Positions 55,669-64,000 of a stretch of DNA of 64,000 bases are shown in pieces. A model generated the notes under the pieces. That model did not search any database, had not been told where the DNA came from, and was given only the letters and a program-made list of their open reading frames with translations. The stretch comes from Marsupella aquatica (taxonomy: Eukaryota; Marchantiophyta), in assembly GCA_973895155.1 (NCBI GenBank), contig OZ316891.1, positions 29,388,001-29,452,000 of the forward strand, given 5' to 3'. How positions within the stretch are numbered: position 1 is the stretch's first letter; the number at the start of each line of letters is the position of its first letter. The translations under genes and the position numbers were made by a program.

Positions 55669-58600
55669 ATGGAGAGCAGCGAGCCAGAGGGGACCGGGAA
55701 CAATGTGCCAGCGGTGCTTCAGCTGTACAGTTGGGGCAGCAGATCCACAGAGCTGCCGGTGTCCGCGTTTGCTAGAGCGGCTTTCTCTCCTTCCCGGGAG
55801 CTCCTCTTGCTGCAATCCCGAGATCGCGAGGTAATTCTTTTTCCCCTGGGAGAAAGAATTTCAAACGCTGGGGGCAACATCACTCCCAATCCGTTACGTA
55901 GTGCACCTCCTCCTCCTTCGTCCGGAAGTCCTGACTTACCTCCTGCCGTTTCATCTCCTATTTTCCAAGGAATCCGTTCCAGAAGTGTGTCCGATACTGC
56001 AGAATTTGCATCCTTTCGTCATGGATCGTCCTCTGCTGCTGTCAATCCTCTGCTCCAGACCTCCCCCTCCACTTCTTACTCGAATCCTCCTCAAACGTTC
56101 AAGACCTCTTCCCCCAACTCTCCCCATACAAGTTTGTACCCTCCCCCTAGCCCTAGCCCTAGCCTTGGAGATGTGGATTGCTTCGCTTGGGCATCCCATG
56201 GAGATGGATTTGGTTGTAAGGGTCCGAGCGGGTGGTTCAAGGAGCTGCTTTTCACGAGCAATGAAGAAGGTCTGTACATACACGGCTTCTCGCCCAAATC
56301 CGTCGCTGAGAATGTTAAGCGAAGTAGACCCAAGGCGCCGGATGGACTTGTTGGTACGGAGGAGACAGATGAGAGCACAGGGTCTGATGTGAATGGAACG
56401 TGGAGAGAAGGGAAATGGAGGGAATGGCAGGCAGAAACAACTGGAGTTGCTAGTGAATCGGAATTTGAGGTGTGGGAGGAGAGAAATGACAGTTCTTCTG
56501 ATCGAAAAGAAGGCGATAAGAGGATTGTCTCATATGTAGTGGATGCGGAGCTGGAGGACAGTCCTGAAGGTCTGCATTTGCGATTCGATGGGCGTAATGC
56601 CTCCTGGCCTCCTTCAGCGGACGTAGTCTCCTTTAGATTCGGTGCAGGGTCCCCCTTCCTTTCCCGATTAACATCATCAAACAGCAGGACAGCTTCCAGC
56701 AGCAGCAATAATAATCCCATCTCGTCTGCAGAAAGTAGTACTACTGGTCCAGAGACTGAGGATGGTTTGACCTCAGAGCAGCCAAGGGCTCCCGCTGAGG
56801 ACAGTGCAGACCACCATGGAAGTATCGAAATTGTAGATATCATCTCGAATCCATCCCAAACTTTGATTGGTATCGTGACGTGCCAGAGATCTTCCACAGC
56901 TGAAGACTCAGGGTTACAGAAAGTTTCCTGTGGAGGGGATGGAGGAAGGGGCTTGGGAGAAAGGAACGCCATAGACGAGAAGAAATCAAAACTGGGATTG
57001 ATGGGAAACACCATCGTTTCCATAGCCCTGGCTCTTGAGTGGGGCGTAAAGTGGATAGCTGCTATAAACCTGGATGAGAGGACAACAGTAAACGAAGCTG
57101 GAACTGCACCATGGGCATCATTGGTTCTGACCAACGATAGGCTATTAGGGCTTAAACAGGATGGAGGAATTTTTGTGTGGGCAGCGTCGATTGGAAGTTT
57201 AGTAGCATTCATTGATTTGGTGAGATATTGTGATTTGAGACCTAGCTCGCTGTTAGGGGCGAAGAAGGAGATTGCACATGAGACCGAGGAGAGTGGTGAT
57301 TTGCAGCAGGAGAAGACCAAATCAATTCAGACAGAAGACGAATCCTCACCCCATGCTTTTTTGAATGGGGAAAGCGTAGAGTCAGCAGAAAAGGAAACCC
57401 CTTTCTCTGGAAATTTTGAAAGCAGTGTTGAATCAAAAGAAAGCGGTGGACATCGCCATCGGCCGAAGCGTCATTTTACAAGGCTGGTTGCAACCGCTGA
57501 CTCCTTGTTACTTGCCGTGACTGATGATCAGGGCCTACTTTTCGTAGTGTCAACAGATGATTACTTTGTGTCCCAAGGCCACCACTATAAGAGTCCATCC
57601 ACAAATAAAAAACCCTACATCTGTACAGAAGACTTAAAGGCATTGTCATATTGGGATGGTGCTGGGTCAGATATTGGGCGTGCTCTCTCTACCACTCTAC
57701 TACCAAATCGAAGGTTCCTGAAGTCCTTAGATGACGAGACAGACATTCATGGAGTGCACAAATCTGTTCCCAACACCGGACACAAGATTTCTGGCGGGAG
57801 AGAAAATGGACCCGGTCCTCCCGTTCACACCAAGAACATATTGCAAAGTGCCACAGGTTTTACATCGAGGATGGAAGTTGCACGGAGAGGACCTATGAAT
57901 TTTAATAAAAGTCAAGTCAGGCCTATCAGGAGAGTTTTCCTTCCATACAAGAGCACTGAAACATTAATTGCAGTAGCTTTGAGTTTTAATGCAATCACCA
58001 CTATGGTACGTTCTATTCATGATGGCGAAATATTTTCCATAACACAGAATGGACTGCATATCTTGGATGGAGCTATTGATGAACGAGACTTCTATGGCAA
58101 CATGGCACGGAAGATGGAAGACCGCGTGCAGAAGAGAAGTAACTACATTGGAGATGTTCTTCCCTTTTGTTCTCAGGGTTTTCTTTACTTGCTGACAGCA
58201 TCCTCGCTTCATGTTGTGCTTCCTCCCTTGGCTCTATCGCAGTCCAAGTCTGCTCCCTCACAACTAAATTTTCATGAGGAAAGGCGGTACCCTGGATTTA
58301 GTCTTGAAACTCAAATCGGGAATATTTCGTTCCGAGGACAAGGATTGCTACGTCACCCATGGCAAACTGAAGTAGTTGACAGAGCACTTGTTTGTGATGG
58401 GAGTGAAGAAGCGGAGCTGTTGTGTCTTGAGAATGGATGGAGCTTGCAGCTGTTGCATTTGCGGAGGTTACAGCTAGCTGTTGATTTTGTGAGGACCCAG
58501 GATGTACAACAGGCTTTAGAGGCACTTGCACGTGTTGGAGCTGTAGAGTCAGGGGTGCTTTGTTTGCTATTTGCTGCTGTCGAGCTTATGCTCAATCAAC

Positions 58601-61600
58601 ATATCTCAGATAATGAGCTTGCTCAAGCATCCAAATTGCTCTCTTCTGCAGCGTCCTTCACCACAAGGTTGGTACGTCAGCATGGAGTCACGGGCTGGCA
58701 AAGTCCATACCAGCAGAAAAGTTCTCATGGATCTCTTGAGTCCAGTAGACACAAGACCGCGGTTACCTTGAGTGAACTGGCACGTTTTCTTGAAGTGATT
58801 CGGACCCTTCAAGTTTGTCTTGAGGAGAAAAGAAAGGGGCCTAATATTAAGAAGGGAGAGAGTGGAAGAGATAAAGCTTTTGTTTCTTTTGAGGACCCAA
58901 ATGTGAAAGCTCCGCTAGAAGCAATTGATGAAGGTGTTGAAGAGACAATAGCCCCTTACGTCGTTGTGGAGCAAGGGTCGGGTTCTAAGGTGAAAGCTAT
59001 GTTATCTGTTACTGGGGTCCCTTCGTCAAATGATAGCACTGCCCTTGGCTCACCATCCTCGAGTGCACTGGTGCCAACAGGGAGTTTTAGTACTGGGACT
59101 GGAGCCTCTTGGGATATTTCACCCACTGAAGTAGAGGGAGGAAAGAGTAGGCGGCGGTCTCATATTGAAAGTCCAGGTGAAATGTTCTCAAGGTGGGAGA
59201 ATGAAAATGTGGATGCGGCCGGTGTTGTGAGAGATGCCCTCAAGTCATCAGGGCGGTTGGCCTTGGCTGTCGCTCAACTCCAGCGAATGCGCATGATATC
59301 TGCAAGGGATAATCCTCCACAGGAGCAGGGGGTGGAATCGGAAGACGTCTTTAGTGAGCTTCTCAGGATAGGCCGTGGCATTGTCTATGAACTTTTCTGC
59401 AAGGGAAAAACAGCTCTAGCAATTGCTGCATTACGGCGGCTAGGAGAAGACATTGAATCTGCTCTTCGTGACCTAGCTCTGGGAACTGTCGGCCGTTTTT
59501 TGCACGCACAAGCTGTAAAAGAATTGCAACGTCTTATGCGTCTGAGCACTAGTGATGTTCAGTTATTTGAAAGAGTTTCACTCATAGAGAAGGAGTATGC
59601 AAGTAGTAACTTCTGGAGGACATACGAGGCTCGACGACGGCAAGGAGTCGGGGCTTCCCCCTCCCCAGCTTTAGAGTCCAATAGAAATGCTTTGAGTCTT
59701 GTGTGCGAGATATTTGGAGAAGACGGTTTCAAAATTGAATGTGGGGAAGTTGATGGTGTTGTGCTGGGTTCTTGGAGCATGATTGATGACCAACCAGGGG
59801 TCGTTGAAGAAGAATTGAATTTGCAAGAATCTAATACTTCAGGATACTGGGCGGCTGCAGCTGTCTGGCTTCAACCCTGGGATTCACAAACAGTTGACAA
59901 AATACTTTTGGAGCCCCTTCTTCTCCAGGAGGGGGTGGTCTCATGGGAAGCGAAGTTGGAGTTCCATGTTGCCCACCATAACTGGCAAGCAGTGATACAC
60001 TTGCTGGAAGAAGTTCCTTCGTCCGTACAATATGAGGGAATGCTTCATGTGCATTTAGACTCTGATGATACTCTTTCCTATGACCCATCTTTGCCATTCT
60101 CCGGTGTCTCAGACGGCCTTGCAAGAGGAAATCTAAGAAACCCTTGGCTGGGTGATGGAGACACGGGTGAAGCAGTCATACCAAAAGTGCAGATTCTGGC
60201 TCTTGACCTATCATCTGTGTGCAACACATCAATGTGGCAAATTATAGAGGAGAGACTAGTGAGGAATCACATATTTCTCAAAGAGCACTGGAAGGGCACT
60301 GTGGAGTTAATGGCATTGTTTTCCAGAGCAGGTTTGCTATTCCACCCGTACAGTTGGGGAAGAAATACCAGAAGCAAAGATCTGATGTTCCCTGGTCCTA
60401 CGAAGGGGAGCAAGCTCCACAAGGATGCTGTTTTTGGTTTACATGAGCTGGTTGTGCAGCACTGTCTTAGGCACTCACTTCCACATTTCCTTGAACTTTA
60501 TTTGGACTTCCACTCGCTTGCTCTCGATAAAGGTTATTCTACCATTATGCAGTATCTTGTAGGACACTGTAAGTGGGCTCTATGGCTGTTATATACTGGA
60601 CTTCAACGCCGTGAATATGATGCATCATTTGCAAATTCTCTGACAATTCTGGCCCCAACAAGGAATTCCAAGGAGAGTGTAGAGGATGTCAACTTTCTGA
60701 AGACTGTGGATGACATGGCCATAGCTGGAGGAGAAATTATGGCTTTGGCAACCTTGATGTATGCACCAGTCCTGTTGCAAAAGTGCTTGTGTACTGGCCA
60801 TATCAGCAGCAGACATGACCGAGGATCATGGCAATGTACACTAGAAAGTCTTCAACCTGGTTTACAGCACTTCCCTACACTATGGAGTACTCTTGTTGGG
60901 GCGTGCTTTGGTCATGACTCTTGGGGATTTGCCTATGGACGACCTTTAAACCCAGGAAGCCCAGGAAGATTAAATCAATATCTTGAATGGCATCAACGGT
61001 TGTTCTCATGTGCTAGGGGTGACACGTCGCTACTTCAGATGAGTCCCACATGGCTTCCACATGGGGTCAGGTACCTCCTCCAGCTTACTATCCGGGGACC
61101 TGAACTTAATGGAGGTAACATTGATCTGGCCGTACCAACTATAGGCAGTATGGGATCTTATGAGGAGAATTCACAATTGTTGGAGTCTTTGGTTTCCCCC
61201 TGGGAGGAAGGCATTCAGAAAACAATCGAAGAAGAGCTTTATGCTCACAACTCGGAGGACTTGGGCTGGGATTGTAAGCACCATCTTCGTCGGGGCCATG
61301 GTGTAGCCGCATTCAGCGTGTTACTCAACTCAAGAGTTCAGTCGTCACAAGACTTGAAATCAGGATATGGAAGACTCCATTCATCAGAAATCCAGGCACT
61401 TTTCTCACCACTCACGGCAGATGAAGAGAAACTCATTGCATCCGTAATTCCTGCAGTCGTGATGGACTATGAAAATTCTACAGTTGTGGCTGCGTTTGCA
61501 TTATTTGTTGAACTTTGCGGTCTGTCAGCCAATCTATTGAGAGTTGACATTGCAGCCTTGAGACGTATTTCCAGTTACATGAAGAGCTTGAGTCACTTGA

Positions 61601-64000
61601 GTAACAATGTTGTCACAGTAAGTGGTAGGAGGACAACCTCACCTTGGGACACTCTCAATGAAGGAGGGGGCGATGTAACTGGGTCTCTAGCAGCTGAGTT
61701 GGCGGATGATTATGTACGTGCTGGAGTGAGTGCATTATCATCATTCAGTGCTGACAGAAGAAATCATGATCGAAGATCTGGAAAATCTTACTCGACCATA
61801 CAACAGTTGCTGGAGAAAGCAAGCCTCAAAGATGAAGGAAGAAAGAGAGCTGAAGATGGCAGTCCCGGTGCTTGGCTATTCGATGGGCAAGGGGATGGTT
61901 TGCTTTTGAGAACCATGCAATGGTCAGCTAGTGAGAGCTGGAGTCTTGTTACGGCATTTTGTCGAGCCCATGGTCTTCCATTCAGTACGACGTATCTGGA
62001 GATTCTTGCGAGAGACAATGATTGGGTGGGGTTTTTAGCAGAGGCCCAGCTAGAGGGTTGCCCTCTTGACCTGCTGGTGACAATCGTTTCGAAAGAGTTC
62101 ACTAATCCTCGTCTTCAGAGCCAACTTTTATTTGTTTTGAAGAATTTACCAGGAGCTGCTTCAGAGAAGCCAGCTGGAGTTGCAGCTCCGGAGTACAACT
62201 CTTTTCTTTCACCGAACCTGGAACCCCTTGTTTCCGGCATGAGTGCAAATGCTGAATTGTTTAGCCTTCTGGCAGATTGTGAAGGAAGCAAGCATCCTGG
62301 GAAGGACTTGTTGAGGAAAGCGAAAAAACTCCGGTGGCCTCTTCTAGCTGTTGTGGCATCTTGCTCCACAGATGTCACTCCTCAAGCTTGTTTGACCACA
62401 TGGTTAGAAATTACAGTTGTTAAGGAAGCCTCAGTAACTGAAATCACAGACGCTGCAACGCAATCAACACTGTCAGGCCGCATCGCTGCTGCAGTGGATG
62501 CAACAAATGCCGGAGCAGGTACGGACTCCATAAGTGCATTTAGATACAACCGGACTTCTTCCAACAAGAGACAGCGTTTGTCATCAGAGGACGTTGTAAC
62601 GGAAGTAGATGTAGTCCATGCCGTCCCTGATGGTGGCAATTCTGACCTTACTACGGATGCGCAAGCGTCACAGACGGATGAACGTGCATTCCCAGCTGGA
62701 CGTCCGCAGGGTGAAGGTCCATCAGGGGCTGGTGGTGATGGTGGTCGAGAGCAGGAGGAGTCTTTGGCATCTTTGGTAGCTATTCTATGTGAGCAGCAAA
62801 GATTTCTTCCACTACTCAGAGCATTTGAGCTGTTTACACCAACTTCGTCATTTCTACCTTTCCTCCGTTTCCTCCAGGCCTTCTCACAAATGCGGATCTC
62901 AGAGGCCTCCGCGCACTTAGCTTCTTTTACGGCACGTCTCAAGGAGGAGATGCAGCAAAACAGTAGAAGCATCAGTAGAAGTAGTAATACAACAGCCTGG
63001 ATAACGAGAGCTGCGATTGCAGCTGCAGACGCTATGCATGGAGCATGCCCATCAGCATATGAACGTCGGTGTCTTCTCCAGCTACTCTCGGGATCTGACT
63101 TTGGTGATGGAGGCGTTGCAGCTATGAGATATCGCCGGCTGTACTGGAAGATTCAGCTTGCAGAGCCTGCCCTACAAGAGGGGTCCGGGTCGGATCCTGT
63201 GACTGACGGTGCTAACTTGGATGATAAAGCATTGTTTGACACACTGGAAAAGAGTACTCAATGGGAGCAGGCCAGGAGCTGGGCAAGACAGTTGGATCCT
63301 GTTCAGAGTGGATCAGCTCTTCACCGTGTTACCGAGACACAAGCTGAGGCAATGGTGACTGAGTGGAAGGATTTTTTGTGGGATGTGCCTGAAGAGAGAG
63401 TTGCTCTTTGGAATCACTGCCAAGCACTCTTCACTATGCATGCTTTTCCGGCGCTAAAGGCTGGAGAATTTTTCCTCAAACATGCAGATGCATTGGAGCC
63501 AGAGCTTTCCTCGTCCGAGTTGCATAACATACTATTAGTGGCTCTTCAGTGGCTGAGTGGATCAATCACTAATTGTCCCCCGGTGTACCCACTGCATCTC
63601 CTTCACGAACTGGAGACCAGAGTGTGGCTACTTGCTGTGGAATCTTCTGTAGATGATGAACGGGCTGGGAGTCAAGATGCAAGCTCCTCTCTTGCGTCAA
63701 TGCGTTCTACACCTGTTGGAGGACTAAGTTATGAAATCTCGGCTGCCTCCCCCATGGCCATGAACTTTGTGGACCGAACAGCTGCTACTGTTTCTATCGT
63801 GGACAGCCATTTGAAAAGGTCTTCTTCAAATAAATATGATGGAGATGAGGTTGCTCGTCACTGGAGTCAGAGTCCAGAGACGTCGACCAGTTCTTCACCG
63901 ACAACCAAACCCACCACTTCACGATTCAAACGGAAACAGAAGGAGCAACAAGACCAACCAAGGCGGGTTCTTTCTTACTCACCGGAAGTTGCCCCAAGCA
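55669..64000 (+). CDS. Plant spatacsin (SPG11-like) protein, 3' end outside the window
   Basis: Very large protein of the spatacsin family. Animal spatacsin works with spatizin and AP-5 in lysosome reformation and endosomal traffic; the plant role is little studied. The frame runs 2,777 codons without a stop or intron to the window edge. The start is the first ATG after an in-frame TGA at 55645. The N-terminus has the plant block VLQLYSWGS...FARAAFSPSRELLLL. A Ser/Pro-rich stretch and long acidic linkers follow. Later blocks diagnostic of plant spatacsins include QALEALARVGAVESGVL (about 950), HHLRRGHGVAAF (about 1871), LFSPLTADEEKLIASVIPA (about 1912), ARDNDWVGFLAEAQ (about 2109), ERRCLLQLLSGSDFGDGG (about 2465) and WKDFLWDVPEERVALW (about 2566). 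The Spatacsin_C region is mostly beyond the edge. Confidence 0.92.
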   Translation, partial: MESSEPEGTGNNVPAVLQLYSWGSRSTELPVSAFARAAFSPSRELLLLQSRDREVILFPLGERISNAGGNITPNPLRSAPPPPSSGSPDLPPAVSSPIFQGIRSRSVSDTAEFASFRHGSSSAAVNPLLQTSPSTSYSNPPQTFKTSSPNSPHTSLYPPPSPSPSLGDVDCFAWASHGDGFGCKGPSGWFKELLFTSNEEGLYIHGFSPKSVAENVKRSRPKAPDGLVGTEETDESTGSDVNGTWREGKWREWQAETTGVASESEFEVWEERNDSSSDRKEGDKRIVSYVVDAELEDSPEGLHLRFDGRNASWPPSADVVSFRFGAGSPFLSRLTSSNSRTASSSSNNNPISSAESSTTGPETEDGLTSEQPRAPAEDSADHHGSIEIVDIISNPSQTLIGIVTCQRSSTAEDSGLQKVSCGGDGGRGLGERNAIDEKKSKLGLMGNTIVSIALALEWGVKWIAAINLDERTTVNEAGTAPWASLVLTNDRLLGLKQDGGIFVWAASIGSLVAFIDLVRYCDLRPSSLLGAKKEIAHETEESGDLQQEKTKSIQTEDESSPHAFLNGESVESAEKETPFSGNFESSVESKESGGHRHRPKRHFTRLVATADSLLLAVTDDQGLLFVVSTDDYFVSQGHHYKSPSTNKKPYICTEDLKALSYWDGAGSDIGRALSTTLLPNRRFLKSLDDETDIHGVHKSVPNTGHKISGGRENGPGPPVHTKNILQSATGFTSRMEVARRGPMNFNKSQVRPIRRVFLPYKSTETLIAVALSFNAITTMVRSIHDGEIFSITQNGLHILDGAIDERDFYGNMARKMEDRVQKRSNYIGDVLPFCSQGFLYLLTASSLHVVLPPLALSQSKSAPSQLNFHEERRYPGFSLETQIGNISFRGQGLLRHPWQTEVVDRALVCDGSEEAELLCLENGWSLQLLHLRRLQLAVDFVRTQDVQQALEALARVGAVESGVLCLLFAAVELMLNQHISDNELAQASKLLSSAASFTTRLVRQHGVTGWQSPYQQKSSHGSLESSRHKTAVTLSELARFLEVIRTLQVCLEEKRKGPNIKKGESGRDKAFVSFEDPNVKAPLEAIDEGVEETIAPYVVVEQGSGSKVKAMLSVTGVPSSNDSTALGSPSSSALVPTGSFSTGTGASWDISPTEVEGGKSRRRSHIESPGEMFSRWENENVDAAGVVRDALKSSGRLALAVAQLQRMRMISARDNPPQEQGVESEDVFSELLRIGRGIVYELFCKGKTALAIAALRRLGEDIESALRDLALGTVGRFLHAQAVKELQRLMRLSTSDVQLFERVSLIEKEYASSNFWRTYEARRRQGVGASPSPALESNRNALSLVCEIFGEDGFKIECGEVDGVVLGSWSMIDDQPGVVEEELNLQESNTSGYWAAAAVWLQPWDSQTVDKILLEPLLLQEGVVSWEAKLEFHVAHHNWQAVIHLLEEVPSSVQYEGMLHVHLDSDDTLSYDPSLPFSGVSDGLARGNLRNPWLGDGDTGEAVIPKVQILALDLSSVCNTSMWQIIEERLVRNHIFLKEHWKGTVELMALFSRAGLLFHPYSWGRNTRSKDLMFPGPTKGSKLHKDAVFGLHELVVQHCLRHSLPHFLELYLDFHSLALDKGYSTIMQYLVGHCKWALWLLYTGLQRREYDASFANSLTILAPTRNSKESVEDVNFLKTVDDMAIAGGEIMALATLMYAPVLLQKCLCTGHISSRHDRGSWQCTLESLQPGLQHFPTLWSTLVGACFGHDSWGFAYGRPLNPGSPGRLNQYLEWHQRLFSCARGDTSLLQMSPTWLPHGVRYLLQLTIRGPELNGGNIDLAVPTIGSMGSYEENSQLLESLVSPWEEGIQKTIEEELYAHNSEDLGWDCKHHLRRGHGVAAFSVLLNSRVQSSQDLKSGYGRLHSSEIQALFSPLTADEEKLIASVIPAVVMDYENSTVVAAFALFVELCGLSANLLRVDIAALRRISSYMKSLSHLSNNVVTVSGRRTTSPWDTLNEGGGDVTGSLAAELADDYVRAGVSALSSFSADRRNHDRRSGKSYSTIQQLLEKASLKDEGRKRAEDGSPGAWLFDGQGDGLLLRTMQWSASESWSLVTAFCRAHGLPFSTTYLEILARDNDWVGFLAEAQLEGCPLDLLVTIVSKEFTNPRLQSQLLFVLKNLPGAASEKPAGVAAPEYNSFLSPNLEPLVSGMSANAELFSLLADCEGSKHPGKDLLRKAKKLRWPLLAVVASCSTDVTPQACLTTWLEITVVKEASVTEITDAATQSTLSGRIAAAVDATNAGAGTDSISAFRYNRTSSNKRQRLSSEDVVTEVDVVHAVPDGGNSDLTTDAQASQTDERAFPAGRPQGEGPSGAGGDGGREQEESLASLVAILCEQQRFLPLLRAFELFTPTSSFLPFLRFLQAFSQMRISEASAHLASFTARLKEEMQQNSRSISRSSNTTAWITRAAIAAADAMHGACPSAYERRCLLQLLSGSDFGDGGVAAMRYRRLYWKIQLAEPALQEGSGSDPVTDGANLDDKALFDTLEKSTQWEQARSWARQLDPVQSGSALHRVTETQAEAMVTEWKDFLWDVPEERVALWNHCQALFTMHAFPALKAGEFFLKHADALEPELSSSELHNILLVALQWLSGSITNCPPVYPLHLLHELETRVWLLAVESSVDDERAGSQDASSSLASMRSTPVGGLSYEISAASPMAMNFVDRTAATVSIVDSHLKRSSSNKYDGDEVARHWSQSPETSTSSSPTTKPTTSRFKRKQKEQQDQPRRVLSYSPEVAPS

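Noticed and set aside
56091-57320. 409-codon open frame on the minus strand
   Set aside because: It lies entirely antisense to the conserved spatacsin frame and is Ser/Pro/Leu-biased as expected from the complement. No domain of its own.
62382-62972. 196-codon minus frame
   Set aside because: Antisense shadow of spatacsin coding sequence with no recognisable motif.

Overview
This is a gene-poor, AT-rich stretch of a land-plant nuclear genome. Five conserved protein-coding genes are recognisable. Four have clear plant orthologues: mitochondrial CCMH, an ER nucleotide-sugar transporter of the ROCK1 type, a VFB/SKIP2-type F-box/LRR protein and a plant spatacsin. The fifth is a group-3 LEA protein. 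Introns are GT-AG and short (177, 287 and 403 bp), several genes have one coding exon, and 8-14 kb of transposon debris lies between genes. I lean towards a seed-free land plant (bryophyte, lycophyte or fern), but the sequence alone does not settle this.

Layout. 1-15.1 kb is repeats only: tRNA-derived SINEs, two Helitron-like elements, LTR remnants, tandem arrays and a 70-bp minisatellite. 15.2-16.1 kb is the LEA gene (minus strand, one stop-free in-frame intron). 16.1-23.1 kb is mostly non-coding and holds a 664-bp tandem duplication interrupted by a MITE. 23.1-24.3 kb is CCMH (minus, three exons). 26.5-27.6 kb is the nucleotide-sugar transporter (minus, one exon). 29.6-39.1 kb is transposon-rich: a SINE, a hairpin element, a 576-codon frame with two in-frame stops, an unidentified decayed coding region, an LTR remnant and a TIR element holding a higher-order tandem array. 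40.8-42.3 kb is the F-box gene (minus, one exon). 42.3-49.4 kb is non-coding with scattered MITEs. 49.4-51.3 kb is a retrotransposon-type nuclease ORF followed by a 0.54-kb inverted-repeat element. 52.5-54.3 kb is a MITE and a third Helitron-like element. From 55,669 to the right edge runs an uninterrupted spatacsin frame of 2,777 codons, cut by the window end.

The host genes are unrelated housekeeping or stress genes: cytochrome c maturation, ER sugar-nucleotide supply, SCF ubiquitin ligation, desiccation protection and endolysosomal trafficking. I see no operon-like or biosynthetic cluster. The most distinctive content is the mobile DNA. Three related Helitron-like elements (6516-7708, 12795-13372, 52899-54341) share 5' TC and 3' CTAG termini and carry internal arrays built on a GACATCTTTT-like core. 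Several small inverted-repeat families occur as two copies each, and one copy can be compared with its own unoccupied duplicate site.
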